Source: Massilia norwichensis (GTDB lineage: Bacteria > Pseudomonadota > Gammaproteobacteria > Burkholderiales > Burkholderiaceae_D). Taken from it: a DNA stretch of 64,000 nt. The stretch is from the NCBI RefSeq assembly GCF_024753245.1, contig NZ_JANUGX010000019.1:53125-117124 (forward strand). The letters are read 5' to 3'. A program made the translations under genes and the position numbers. Position 1 is the first letter of the stretch, and every line of letters starts with the position of its first letter. The notes below the pieces were generated by a model, which saw only the letters and a list, made by a program, of their open reading frames with translations, did no database searches and had not been told where the DNA came from. Shown here piece by piece: positions 24,373 through 32,564 of the stretch.

Positions 24373-24981
24373 ATGGAGAAAAGTGGCGATATGGAACTTG
24401 ACGCTCGTCCTCTTGTGTTTCTCGACATGGACGACGTCCTTTGCTTGGACGATGTGCATCACAGCGGCCAGATGTTGAAAATATTCGAGAAGAAACTTCC
24501 GGACTATCCGGAGATGTGGGAGCGGCTTGTTGACGCCGGCGCAGCAGAGAATTTGCGTCAGCTGCATGCTGAGTTCGAACCGGTATATGTTATTAGCTCG
24601 TCCTGGGCAACATATCTCAACCGGGAGCAGATGTGCGAAGCATTGACTCGTACGAAGCTACAATTCCTAGTTGAAAACCTGCATACGGAGTGGAGAACGC
24701 CACGAGCACTTTCGTCGAGCCGGCGGGATGAAATTGAGTGGTGGCTTGAGGCACATCGTAAGCAGTCGCAGCCGTTCATCATCATTGACGACAGCTGGAG
24801 TGGAACCCGTCTGGCGTATTCTCCCCTCGCATTGGATGGGCATGTCGTTCTGTGCAGAAGCGGGTTTGGATTCACCAAGAAGCGGTTGAAAGAAGCGTGT
24901 AGGCAGCTGCAGCGCCAAAGGGCAATTGGCGGTGGTGCTCCACTTAAAGATTCAAATGAAAAAGGCGGCACGCTCATCTAG
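24373..24981 (+). CDS. HAD-superfamily phosphatase of HAD_SAK (RNA-repair associated) type
   Basis: A 202-aa protein. FLDMDDVLCLDD (about residues 16-27) is the HAD motif I with the nucleophile and acid aspartates, VISSSWA (about residues 73-79) is motif II, and FIIIDD (about residues 135-140) is the acidic motif IV. The fold and wording match the HAD_SAK_2 group, often found with RNA-repair modules, which is notable beside a broken RNA ligase gene, though this may be coincidence. The start is secure: AAGGAGG lies 6 bases before the ATG. A terminator overlaps its last codons. Substrate is unknown. Confidence 0.7.
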   Translation: MEKSGDMELDARPLVFLDMDDVLCLDDVHHSGQMLKIFEKKLPDYPEMWERLVDAGAAENLRQLHAEFEPVYVISSSWATYLNREQMCEALTRTKLQFLVENLHTEWRTPRALSSSRRDEIEWWLEAHRKQSQPFIIIDDSWSGTRLAYSPLALDGHVVLCRSGFGFTKKRLKEACRQLQRQRAIGGGAPLKDSNEKGGTLI

Positions 24982-25002
24982 CCGTGCCGCCCATATTTTT
25001 TA
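24964..25002 (+). terminator. Rho-independent terminator after the HAD gene
   Basis: A perfect 9-bp stem GGCGGCACG (24964-24972) / CGTGCCGCC (24983-24991) with a 10-base loop is followed by ATATTTTTTAT. The hairpin spans the stop codon of the HAD gene, so its end has been economised into the coding sequence. Confidence 0.85.
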
Positions 25003-25274
25003 TAACAGCAGTCCTCGAGAAACCGCCGCCTAAACTACAAACGAGAGATTGTTCCTCACGAAACAAAAACGGATTATCACTTTTTCTTCTGTCTTAAGGA
25101 GCCGAGGACCTAAGCAGAGCCTCGCGCTTCAACTTTTGACCGGAAGAACCTGAATAGTGTTAAAAGGTCCTCACCTGTACTTTGTTAATCATCCCACATC
25201 TCTGCCATTTGTTGTTCTTGAGGTCCGGTGTGCTCACGTAACCGACATTAGAGTGGGCATTAAGACATCTATTC

Positions 25275-25580
25275 TTACAAAATGATACGGCCTTCGCTGT
25301 CGTAACTATTGTCAGAACCGCAACCAGCGCAAATCGTCTGGTCCGCCGTTACTTCAACGTAGAGCCCGCCATCATCTTCTAGTGACGTCAGCTCATCTGG
25401 CGTCAGCCGAGCTTTATTCAGCTCGACTTGAAGAGGCGTCAGCAGGATTTCAGCTCGACCACCGCCGTCCGAAATTTCGTCTAGCTGGTCAGAGCTCAGG
25501 CCTGCAAACCGCACCTGAGTCGTCACAGTACCAAAGCAATCCGAGCTACCGTCGGAGCATTTGATGTCCACTTCAGCCAT
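25275..25580 (-). CDS. Small acidic cysteine-containing protein, unknown
   Basis: A 101-aa acidic protein beginning MAEVDIKCSDGSSDC. Its four cysteines are C8, C15, C84 and C87 (CAGCG), and the pairs at the two ends could jointly bind one zinc or iron. The start is well supported by AGGAGG six bases before the ATG. It stands alone between the rightward HAD gene and the rightward gene at 25929, with about 290 bases of gene-free sequence on its left and about 350 on its right. I do not recognise a family. Confidence 0.6.
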   Translation of the reverse strand: MAEVDIKCSDGSSDCFGTVTTQVRFAGLSSDQLDEISDGGGRAEILLTPLQVELNKARLTPDELTSLEDDGGLYVEVTADQTICAGCGSDNSYDSEGRIIL

Positions 25581-25928
25581 TGTGTCCTCCTACATAGAGT
25601 GGCCAAACCTTTGGAACAACTTTGAACCAAAGGGGGCAGTAAATATAGCACACACTGCCTAACAAAGCTCGTCGGTTGCGTACCCTGCCACTGATATGCG
25701 AAGGACGTCAAACAGCTCCAGCAACTACGTCATCCGCTCACATCTGACCTTGCCTTCTACTTGTCGATGTAGTAAGTATCTAGCGCTTCCGCACGACATC
25801 GACGCCTCGAACTCTTCAATTTAATATACCCCCCCTTTAAAATAAATAAAGGGGGGCGGGCATATTGACTTCTCATGCTTCGGACCGTACAGTGACCAGC
25901 ATGGCAAATTGATAAGTTAGGGGGCACG
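25581..25928. other. Gene-free spacer with a perfect C6/G6 hairpin
   Basis: No gene is visible in these 348 bases. They contain a perfect 10-bp hairpin, CCCCCCTTTA (25830-25839) / TAAAGGGGGG (25847-25856) with the loop AAATAAA. There is no T-run after it on the plus strand, so it is not a standard terminator; it lies about 70 bases upstream of the gene at 25929 and could be a regulatory leader. The surroundings are AT-rich. Confidence 0.5.
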
Positions 25929-26444
25929 ATGGAATTAACAGAAAGCACAATCAGCGACTTCGCTCGCAAGTTTCTGGGCAAGCAAGGTTGTCCCAAGGGG
26001 TACACTTTACGGGCTTATCGCAAGCGTGACGACCGCCAAGTGCGGGCCGACATGCTGGTCAAAAGGCGCTTGGTCAACGCATCAACTGTGCGTAAGCTCG
26101 GCGACAAAGAGCGTGTAGCGAGCCTCCTAGACGAGGCGAATGGCATGCTATCGACCAACCTGAAAGAGCGTGGGATTTATCTTCGTCTGCTGAACGATAG
26201 GGATGAGTTTGTTGACAGCGGAAGAGGTATGAAGTCCATCCGTGAAGAAGTGGAAAAAGCCAAAGCACCCGATGAGATTGATGCCGTGGCATTGTTCTTA
26301 GATGAGGCTGGTTTGGGGGACATGCCCATGTCTGATTCGCGTCTGGTCATGCAGGAGCTACATGAGCTACTTGGGAAGGAGTTCAGCCCTGTAATGATGA
26401 AGTATCTCGCCAGGAAGACCCGTAAGAGGAAGAAGGACGACTAA
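25929..26444 (+). CDS. Hypothetical island protein, basic C-terminus
   Basis: A 171-aa protein, charged throughout, beginning MELTESTISDFARKFLGKQG and ending in a strongly basic tail (LARKTRKRKKDD). The ATG is preceded by TTAGGGGG, a usable ribosome binding site. The sequence is predicted helical with no transmembrane segment and no recognised catalytic motif; the basic tail suggests nucleic-acid contact (inference). It is the last complete gene of the island before the rtcB junction. Confidence 0.55.
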   Translation: MELTESTISDFARKFLGKQGCPKGYTLRAYRKRDDRQVRADMLVKRRLVNASTVRKLGDKERVASLLDEANGMLSTNLKERGIYLRLLNDRDEFVDSGRGMKSIREEVEKAKAPDEIDAVALFLDEAGLGDMPMSDSRLVMQELHELLGKEFSPVMMKYLARKTRKRKKDD

Positions 26445-26479
26445 GTACCTGGGCTGCGGACATATAAGTTAGCTGCAGC

Positions 26480-27088
26480 TCAAAAGTGGTACCTGGCAGA
26501 CTGTTGTGTATGGGACACAAACAAGGCCCATTGCTGACAATTTTTGACAAAAATCTTCTCAATCAGGGAAACGCTGCCCAGCGTACCCAGGTGCTTGTAG
26601 TTGTTCGTGTTCTTCAGCTTCGGGGTCTTCTGGCAGATGACATTGAATTCGTCTTTCAGCGTCGTCCAGGCCGTGTCGACGGCGCGCGGCGGGGTTTCCC
26701 ACGAGCCTTTGTCACGGCCTTTGAAGCCACGCGTTTTCGGCGACATCCCGTGCGGCACCGAGCGCTCGATCGCACTGCGCAGCGGCCCGAGGTTATCCGG
26801 CAGATCGTTTGCGCTGAGGGTCGTCTTCGCGGCCATCATGCCGCAGCCGATGTCGACGCCCACCGCGGCCGGGATCACCGCGCCCAGGGTCGGGATCACG
26901 CTGCCGATGGTCGAGCCCTTGCCGACGTGGACATCGGGCATCGCCGCCATGTGCTTGTAGATGAAGGGCATGCGCGCGGTATTGGCCAGCTGGCGCTTCG
27001 CTTCTTCCTCGACCGGCACGCCGCGGGTCCACATCTTGACCGGGCTGCCGCCGTCCACGTTCAGGACATCGTAGTGTTCGTTGTTCAT
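26480..27088 (-). pseudogene. rtcB: rtcB, N-terminal remnant of the RNA 3'-phosphate/2',3'-cyclic phosphate ligase
   Basis: Codons from 27088 encode the RtcB N-terminus: KHMAAMPDVHVGKGSTIGSV and AAVGVDIGCGMMA carry conserved metal-ligand residues, and NNYKHLGTLGS precedes the position of the conserved GNHF ligand motif. At 26,572 the match stops and about 30 unrelated residues run to a stop at 26480. Only about 170 of roughly 400 residues remain. The GNHF ligand, the later catalytic histidines and the guanylylated histidine are lost, so the product should be inactive. The break coincides with the island boundary. The C-terminal part may persist beyond the left window edge, but that cannot be seen here. 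Confidence 0.88.
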
Positions 27089-27124
27089 TGTTCTCTCTCT
27101 TCCGTATGACGATACAGGGTGTTC

Positions 27125-27340
27125 TCAGTGCCCGACAAGGGTGGTCAGGACGTTTTGCCAGACGCGTTGCGCCTGCCAGGCCGGCAGCGCATCGGTGGCG
27201 CCAGGAGCCGGCTGTCCGGCAGCGGGAAAGATCCTGACCTGGGCCACCATGCCTTGCACGTCCATGCGCAGCGACACTGCTTGTGCACTCCCTGCCCTGC
27301 CTTTGGCGCCGGCCTTGCCGACGCTGATGATCCAGCCCAT
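27125..27340 (-). CDS. Small protein between the rtc promoter and rtcB, unknown
   Basis: A 71-aa frame beginning MGWIISVGKAGAKGRAGSAQ with a good GAGGAG ribosome binding site before the ATG at 27340. It lies directly downstream of the sigma-54 promoter and 36 bases before rtcB, so it is the first gene of the rtc transcript. It has no recognised domain. Its position and ribosome binding site, rather than homology, support it as real. Confidence 0.5.
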   Translation of the reverse strand: MGWIISVGKAGAKGRAGSAQAVSLRMDVQGMVAQVRIFPAAGQPAPGATDALPAWQAQRVWQNVLTTLVGH

Positions 27341-27377
27341 TTTTCGCTCCTCTTGTCGTCGTTTGTACCCTTGTTAT

Positions 27378-27393
27378 TGCAAGCGGCGTGCCA
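27378..27393 (-). promoter_or_regulatory. Sigma-54 promoter of the rtc operon
   Basis: On the minus strand the sequence reads TGGCACGCCGCTTGCA, an exact match to the -24/-12 consensus TGGCAC-N5-TTGCA. It lies about 40 bases upstream of the small gene at 27340 and points toward rtcB. The sigma-54 activator RtcR is encoded divergently next to it, so the regulatory circuit is intact although the target gene is broken. Confidence 0.92.
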
Positions 27394-27529
27394 GCCTGTC
27401 TGACTGGGTGCGAGCCAGGGAGCAAGTCGTTGATTATTAAAGAAATGCTTGCAGACGAGATGCATCCTTATCGGATTACTTCCCTCCAGAAATATGATAG
27501 ATTTATATTTCAGGATAAGGTTTTATACG

Positions 27530-29149
27530 ATGAAAAATATAAAGATCGTGGTGATCGGCTTTGTTGGCACCCAGCTCGATAGCGGCAAGGGTAGTGCGCG
27601 TTGGGAAAAATGGCGGCCGACGGTCGCGTTGACCCAGCATGAAGACGTGGTGGTCGACCGCATCGAGCTGCTGTTCAATGGCCAGATGCAGGCGCTGGTC
27701 GAGCAGGTAGGCCAGGATATCGGGGCGGTTTCGCCGGAGACAACCGTCGTGCCACACCATATCGCGATCGACGATCCCTGGGACTTCGAACAGGTTTATG
27801 GCGCGCTCTTCGATTTTGCGAAGACCTACCCCTTCGATCCGGAAAACGAGGAGTACTGGGTGCATATCACGACCGGTACCCACGTCGTGCAGATCTGCCT
27901 GTTCCTGATGACCGAAGCGAACTACTTCCCGGGTCGCCTGCTCCAGACGTCGCCGCCGCGGCGCCATGCGCCCGGGAAGCCCGGCAGCTACGCGCTGATC
28001 GATCTCGACCTGTCGAAATACGACCAGATCGCGCAGCGCTTCTCGCGCGAGCAGCAGGAAGGCGTGGCCTTCCTGAAGTCCGGCATCGCCACCCGTAATG
28101 GCCGCTTCAACGGCATGATCGAGGAGATCGAGCGGGTCGCCATCAAGTCGAAGGCGCCGATGCTGCTGATGGGACCGACCGGCGCCGGCAAATCCTTCCT
28201 GGCGCGGCGCCTGTATGCGCTGAAAAAGGCGCGGCGCCAGATCGACGGTGCCTTTGTCGAGATCAACTGCGCGACCCTGCACGGCGACGGCGCCGGCTCG
28301 ACCCTGTTTGGCCACATCAAGGGCGCGTTCACCGGTGCCGCATCGGGCCGCGCCGGGCTGCTGCGCACCGCCGACAAGGGCGTGCTGTTCCTCGACGAGA
28401 TCGGCGAGCTGGGACTGGATGAGCAGGCGATGCTGCTCAAGGCGATCGAGGAAAAGCGCTTCCTGCCAGTGGGCGGCGATCATGAAGTGCACAGCGACTT
28501 CCAGCTGATCGCAGGCACCAACCGCGACCTGGCGCGCGAAGTGGCGCGCGGGCGCTTCCGCGACGACCTGTTCGCCCGCATCAACCTGTGGACCTACGAG
28601 CTGCCCGGCCTGGCCGAGCGCCCGGAAGACATCGAGCCGAACATCGATTACCTGCTGCGCGAGTTCGGCGCCGAGCACGGCCAGATGGTCCGCTTCAACA
28701 AGGAGGCGCGCGACCGCTACATGCGCTTCGCGATGTCCGATCGCGCGCGCTGGACCGGCAACTTCCGCGACCTGTCGGCCTCGGTGATGCGCATGGCGAC
28801 GCTGGCCGAAGCAGGACGCATCTCCAATGAAATCGTCGAGGCGGAATGCCTGCGCCTCAAGCGCCTCTGGCAGCCCTTGCGTGAAGTGGGCGATGGCGCG
28901 ATCGATGCGGGCCCCGATCTCGATCTCGAGGCACTGCTCGGCACCGAGGCCGTAGCAGGCCTGGACCAGTTCGATGCGCTGCAGCTGGCGGCGGTGCTGC
29001 GGGTCTGCCGGCAATCGAAGTCGCTGTCGGATGCGGGACGGCGGCTGTTCGCGGTCTCGCGCAGCGCCAAGCGCCAGCCGAACGACGCCGACCGCCTCAA
29101 GAAATACTTGGCGCGTTTCGGCCTGTCCTGGGATGCGCTGCAAAGCTAG
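27530..29149 (+). CDS. rtcR: RtcR, sigma-54-dependent activator with CARF-like sensor domain
   Basis: This 539-aa protein has an N-terminal CARF-like RtcR regulatory domain (about 1-180; VVIGFVGTQLDSGKG, then WVHITTGTHVVQICLF) and an AAA+ sigma-54 activation domain with Walker A GPTGAGKS (about 214-221), the GAFTGA loop (about 265-270), and Walker B VLFLDEIGEL. The C-terminus is the short helical region of RtcR. In known systems RtcR senses RNA ends such as cyclic-phosphate or tRNA fragments and switches on rtcBA. The start at 27530 follows AGGATAAGG; upstream in-frame starts lack homology. No rtcA is present in this window. Confidence 0.95.
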   Translation: MKNIKIVVIGFVGTQLDSGKGSARWEKWRPTVALTQHEDVVVDRIELLFNGQMQALVEQVGQDIGAVSPETTVVPHHIAIDDPWDFEQVYGALFDFAKTYPFDPENEEYWVHITTGTHVVQICLFLMTEANYFPGRLLQTSPPRRHAPGKPGSYALIDLDLSKYDQIAQRFSREQQEGVAFLKSGIATRNGRFNGMIEEIERVAIKSKAPMLLMGPTGAGKSFLARRLYALKKARRQIDGAFVEINCATLHGDGAGSTLFGHIKGAFTGAASGRAGLLRTADKGVLFLDEIGELGLDEQAMLLKAIEEKRFLPVGGDHEVHSDFQLIAGTNRDLAREVARGRFRDDLFARINLWTYELPGLAERPEDIEPNIDYLLREFGAEHGQMVRFNKEARDRYMRFAMSDRARWTGNFRDLSASVMRMATLAEAGRISNEIVEAECLRLKRLWQPLREVGDGAIDAGPDLDLEALLGTEAVAGLDQFDALQLAAVLRVCRQSKSLSDAGRRLFAVSRSAKRQPNDADRLKKYLARFGLSWDALQS

Positions 29150-29258
29150 GGATTTCACGCTTCATGCCGCCGATGCTGCAGTCTGTCGCAATCCGCTCTG
29201 GCCGCCGGATGCACGGGCCTATAGTGCATCCATCGGCAACCCTTTTGGAGAACAAGTC

Positions 29259-30035
29259 ATGAACAAGCTGCTCGGTACCGCATTCCTGGCCACCGCCTTC
29301 GCCATCGGCACCCACGCGGCCTGGGCCGATGACATCGTGCGCGAAAACCGCGCGGTCGACGCCAGGGTGTCGAAGATCCATCTGGGCGGCGTGATCCGCC
29401 TGAACGTGCGCCAGGGCACGACGCCATCGCTGGTGGTATCGGGCGACCGCCGCTATGTATCGAAGATCACCACGGTCCAACGCGGCGACACGCTGACGAT
29501 CGACACCGAAAGCAATAGCAACCTGCACTTCGGCCGCAACAATAGCGGCGAGCTGCGTGCCGAGCTGGTGGTGCCGAATCTGCAGGAGTTCGTCTCCGAA
29601 GGCGTGGGTCAGAGCGAGGTATCGGGCTTCAGCGGCGACAGGCTGACCGTGTCGCTCGACGGCGCGGGCGCCGTGAAGGTCAGCGGCCAGTACCGTGACA
29701 TCGACGCCCGCCTGGGCGGCGTCGGCGGCTTGACGCTCAACAGCAGCGGCCAGGCCGACCGCATCGACGTGAAGCTGGGCGGCGCAGGCCAGATCAGCGT
29801 AAGCGGCCAGACCAAGCTGCTGCGTGCCCACCTGGGCGGCGTCGGCAGCCTCGATGCGCAGCAGTTGCGCGCCGAGACGGTCGACCTGGACATGTCTGGC
29901 CTGGGCGGCGCCAGCGTGTTCGCCAGGACCGCAGCCAACGTCAGCCTGAACGGTATGGGCTCGGCCACCGTCTATGGCAAGCCAGCGACGCGCAATGCGA
30001 CCACCAACGGCTTCGGCAAGGTGAGCTGGCAGTAA
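29259..30035 (+). CDS. Secreted DUF2807 (GIN domain) protein
   Basis: A 258-aa protein with a signal peptide (residues 1-22, ending AWA) followed by the right-handed beta-solenoid pattern of the DUF2807 head domain: repeated LGGVGGL, LGGAGQI, LGGVGSL, GLGGASV turns from about residue 135. The protein is probably periplasmic or exposed; the family's function is unknown. GGAG lies 9 bases before the ATG at 29259. It is separate from rtcR (about 110 bases) and converges on the BON gene. Confidence 0.88.
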   Translation: MNKLLGTAFLATAFAIGTHAAWADDIVRENRAVDARVSKIHLGGVIRLNVRQGTTPSLVVSGDRRYVSKITTVQRGDTLTIDTESNSNLHFGRNNSGELRAELVVPNLQEFVSEGVGQSEVSGFSGDRLTVSLDGAGAVKVSGQYRDIDARLGGVGGLTLNSSGQADRIDVKLGGAGQISVSGQTKLLRAHLGGVGSLDAQQLRAETVDLDMSGLGGASVFARTAANVSLNGMGSATVYGKPATRNATTNGFGKVSWQ

Positions 30036-30046
30036 GGAGAGGGAAA

Positions 30047-30066
30047 CCGGCCGGGGACCCGGCCGG
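30047..30066. terminator. GC palindrome between convergent genes
   Basis: A 20-base perfect inverted repeat with arms CCGGCCGGG and CCCGGCCGG lies between the ends of the DUF2807 gene and the BON gene. It has a near-zero loop and no T-run, so it may be a bidirectional stem that stops transcription weakly. Position supports a termination role. Confidence 0.4.
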
Positions 30067-30084
30067 GATCGCGGGCTTGGCCGC

Positions 30085-30408
30085 TTAGCGGATCACCGTG
30101 TCGTTCTTCACGGATTTGACGCCCTTCACGCCGCGCGCCAGTTCGACGGCACGCTGGGCACTTTCACGCGAGTCGACGAAGCCGCTCAGTTGCACCGTGC
30201 CCTTGAACGTTTCCACTTGAACCTGGGTCGCCTTGACGGTCGGGTCGGCGGCGAAGGCGGCCTTGACCTTGCCGGTGATCACCGAGTCGTCGATGTATTC
30301 GCCGGTGCCTTCACGGGTGGCAGTCGGGGCGCAGGCAACCACCGATACCAGCAGGGTGCCAGCGATAACGGATTGGGCAATAGCGGACTGGAAACGAGTA
30401 AAAGCCAT
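30085..30408 (-). CDS. BON-domain lipoprotein
   Basis: A 107-aa protein with a signal sequence and lipobox ending at Cys26 (VSVVAC), followed by one BON domain: DDSVITGKVKAAFAAD, then VQLSGFVDSRESAQRAVELAR and GVKSVKNDTVI. BON lipoproteins of this size (OsmY/YraP-like) sit in the periplasm or at the outer membrane and support envelope stability. It is a single-gene unit, 93 bases downstream of the end of the Tad TPR gene region. Confidence 0.9.
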   Translation of the reverse strand: MAFTRFQSAIAQSVIAGTLLVSVVACAPTATREGTGEYIDDSVITGKVKAAFAADPTVKATQVQVETFKGTVQLSGFVDSRESAQRAVELARGVKGVKSVKNDTVIR

Positions 30409-30501
30409 GGCAGTTCTCCCGAATGAATTGAGATTTTTATTATTCCCAATTTCGGTTTATACCGGCGCCCGATACTGTTGTGAAAGCGGCACTATTCGGG
30501 C

Positions 30502-31599
30502 TCAGGGCGCGGCCGCCCCGCGGCCCTGGCCCGCCGGCACGGCAGGCGCGCGGCTGGCGGTCAAACCCGCCGGCAGGTCCCGGCCGATCACCAGACGCAT
30601 GTTCGTACGGCCGTTCAGGTTGACCTCGACCGTCGTGGCAGCATAGCGTTCGGCCAGCCGCTCGGCCACGCTGCGGAAGGCCGGCTGGTACTCGATGCGG
30701 GTCTGGCGTACCGCGAAGCCCTTTTCGTTGGTCAGCCGCACCACTTTGACATCCGCATCGCGCAACTGGCGCGACATCAGCCGCGCCAATCCCTGGCGGC
30801 CGTTGCCGTTGCTGATCTCGAGTGCGACAACGACCAAGGGATCCTTGCCCTCCTTCGGCAGCGGCGGAACCGCGGGCCTGCTCGGCGGCACGGACGAGGC
30901 AGTGCGGTTCGGCGCCACGCGGCGCAGTTCGAGCATGCCGTTCGGTCGGGTTGTGACCTCGACGGATGCCCAGTCCTGGTCGGGACGCTGAGGCGTTTTG
31001 AGCGCCTGTTCGATCGCCGGCAGCCTGGCGCCGCCGTCCGCCGCCGCGTAGTCGGCACGGAAATCGTGGTCGCGCAGGGCGCTGGCCTGGCGCAGCATCT
31101 GCCCTGCTCTCTCGTCCTGGCCGAGCTGCTGCAGGGTTTCGCCGAGGCGCTGCCAGGTGCGGTGGTTTAACGGATCGAGCAGGCAGGCTTTTTCCAGCGC
31201 GACCAGGGCGTCGTCGTATTGGCCGTTGAGGAAGTAGGCATGGCCCAGGTTCCCGAACAAGAAGGCGGTGTCGGTACCGGACGCCATCGTGGCGCCATGC
31301 GTGAGCTCGCGCCAGATCGGTATCGCCTTCGCGAAGTCGCGCTGCTCGGCGTAGGCGATCGCCAGGCCGTTGCGCGCGTTGACGTGGCTGCTGTCCGCCT
31401 TCAGCGCCGCCTGGTAGGCCGCGATTGCTTCCTCGTAGCGGTGCGCCAGGTGCAGGTTGCGGCCGCGCAGGTAGTTGTCGGCGGCGGAAGCGGCGACCGT
31501 CTGCGCCGCCGCCTGCTGCAGCGGCGGGCTGCTGCAGGCCATCAGCAATGCGCTACTGCACAGCAGGGGCAAGGTGTGGGTCAGGATTCGGGCTCGCAT
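30502..31599 (-). CDS. tadD: TPR lipoprotein with LytR_C domain, TadD-like
   Basis: A 365-aa protein with signal peptide and lipobox ending at Cys22 (LLMAC), TPR units from about 40 to 170 (YLRGRNLHLAHRYEEAIAAYQ; later FGNLGHAYFLNGQYDDALVAL), and a C-terminal LytR_C-type domain (PLVVVALEISNGNG through ATTVEVNLNG). TadD lipoproteins help assemble the Tad secretin. It is the last gene of the leftward Tad operon, 17 bases after tadC, and the LytR_C addition is typical of betaproteobacterial versions. Confidence 0.85.
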   Translation of the reverse strand: MRARILTHTLPLLCSSALLMACSSPPLQQAAAQTVAASAADNYLRGRNLHLAHRYEEAIAAYQAALKADSSHVNARNGLAIAYAEQRDFAKAIPIWRELTHGATMASGTDTAFLFGNLGHAYFLNGQYDDALVALEKACLLDPLNHRTWQRLGETLQQLGQDERAGQMLRQASALRDHDFRADYAAADGGARLPAIEQALKTPQRPDQDWASVEVTTRPNGMLELRRVAPNRTASSVPPSRPAVPPLPKEGKDPLVVVALEISNGNGRQGLARLMSRQLRDADVKVVRLTNEKGFAVRQTRIEYQPAFRSVAERLAERYAATTVEVNLNGRTNMRLVIGRDLPAGLTASRAPAVPAGQGRGAAAP

Positions 31600-31616
31600 G
31601 ATGCCTCCGCTGTAAA

Positions 31617-32558
31617 TCAGGGGGTGCCGTTGAGGACACTGAAGGTGCGTTTGATCTGGATTCCCGCCGGACCGAGCAATACCATCAGGAGGGTCGGAAA
31701 AATGCAGAAGATGAGGGGGAACAGCAGCTTCAGGCCGATCTTTGCGGCAGCCTCTTCGGCGATCACCCGGCGCTTGTTGCGCAGGTTGTCCGAATACACG
31801 CGCAAGGCATCGCCGATACTGGTGCCGAAACGCTCGGCCTGAATCAGCATGGCAACCACGGCGTCGACATCGTCCAGGCCGACTCGCAACGCAAAGTTAC
31901 GCAAGGCTTTTTCCTTGCTGAAGCCGGCGCGCATTTCCATCTGCACCAGTTGCAGCTCCTGCGCCAGTATCACGCTCTTGATATGGATTTCGGATGCCAC
32001 CTTGACCAGCCCGCGTTCCAGGCTCAGACCGGCCTCGACGCAGACAGTCAACAGATCCAGCGCATCCGGAATGCTTTCGAAGATTTCGCGTTTGCGGCGC
32101 TTGACGATACGGTGCAATACGACGTTCGGCAGGTAATAGCCACAGGTTGCCACGACCAAAAGCAGGAACAGGAATTTCGAGCCGGTTGCGCCAGACGCGA
32201 AAAAGAACAGCAAAAAACCGACGATGGCGGGCATCAGCAGTGCGAGCACGGTCTTGGATGCGAAGTACAAGGTCGGCGCCGCCGGGTTGCGCCAGCCGGC
32301 ACTGATGAAACGGGTGCGCAGCGCGGATTCCGTCCAGCCCTCTTCCGGTACCGAAAGCTTGGTCAGCGGCCGTACGACACGCGCAACCCGTTCGGTCCAG
32401 CTACTGCGGTCCGCATGGACATCCTGCGAACTGCCCATGGCACCGAACAGGCGCGTCCTCAGTGCCTCCGGGGCAAACAGCATCATGCCCAGTCCTACGA
32501 GGCTGCAGACGATCACGAAAACGACGACCAGGAACAATAACTGCGGCGAAGTCATCAT
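31617..32558 (-). CDS. tadC: TadC, inner-membrane platform protein
   Basis: A 313-aa type II secretion F-domain protein. It has an N-terminal membrane anchor, two central segments near LLMPAIVGFLLFFFA and LFLLLVVATCGYY, the F-domain helices (IPDALDLLTVCVEAGLSLER, then GTSIGDALRVYSDNLR) and a C-terminal membrane helix. TadC pairs with TadB as the platform that couples the CpaF ATPase to pilus assembly. GAGGAGG precedes the tandem ATGs at 32558/32555. It follows tadB by 6 bases. Confidence 0.92.
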   Translation of the reverse strand: MMTSPQLLFLVVVFVIVCSLVGLGMMLFAPEALRTRLFGAMGSSQDVHADRSSWTERVARVVRPLTKLSVPEEGWTESALRTRFISAGWRNPAAPTLYFASKTVLALLMPAIVGFLLFFFASGATGSKFLFLLLVVATCGYYLPNVVLHRIVKRRKREIFESIPDALDLLTVCVEAGLSLERGLVKVASEIHIKSVILAQELQLVQMEMRAGFSKEKALRNFALRVGLDDVDAVVAMLIQAERFGTSIGDALRVYSDNLRNKRRVIAEEAAAKIGLKLLFPLIFCIFPTLLMVLLGPAGIQIKRTFSVLNGTP

Positions 32559-32564
32559 GCCTCC

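Larger units (their letters stand above)
1..26571. mobile_element. Genomic island (right part), inserted into or replacing part of rtcB
   Basis: Everything from the left edge to about 26,571 differs from the rest of the window: lower GC, AT-rich spacers, defence-type genes and many short unknown genes. The right boundary is defined by rtcB: codons match the conserved RtcB signature NNYKHLGTLGS and then, just left of 26,572, turn into unrelated sequence. The left boundary lies outside the window. No integrase, transposase or tRNA attachment site is visible here, so the mobilisation mechanism is unknown. Confidence 0.7.

Noticed and set aside
27503..29158. 551-aa open frame on the minus strand opposite rtcR
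   Set aside because: Shadow of rtcR, which has unmistakable AAA+ and GAFTGA motifs.
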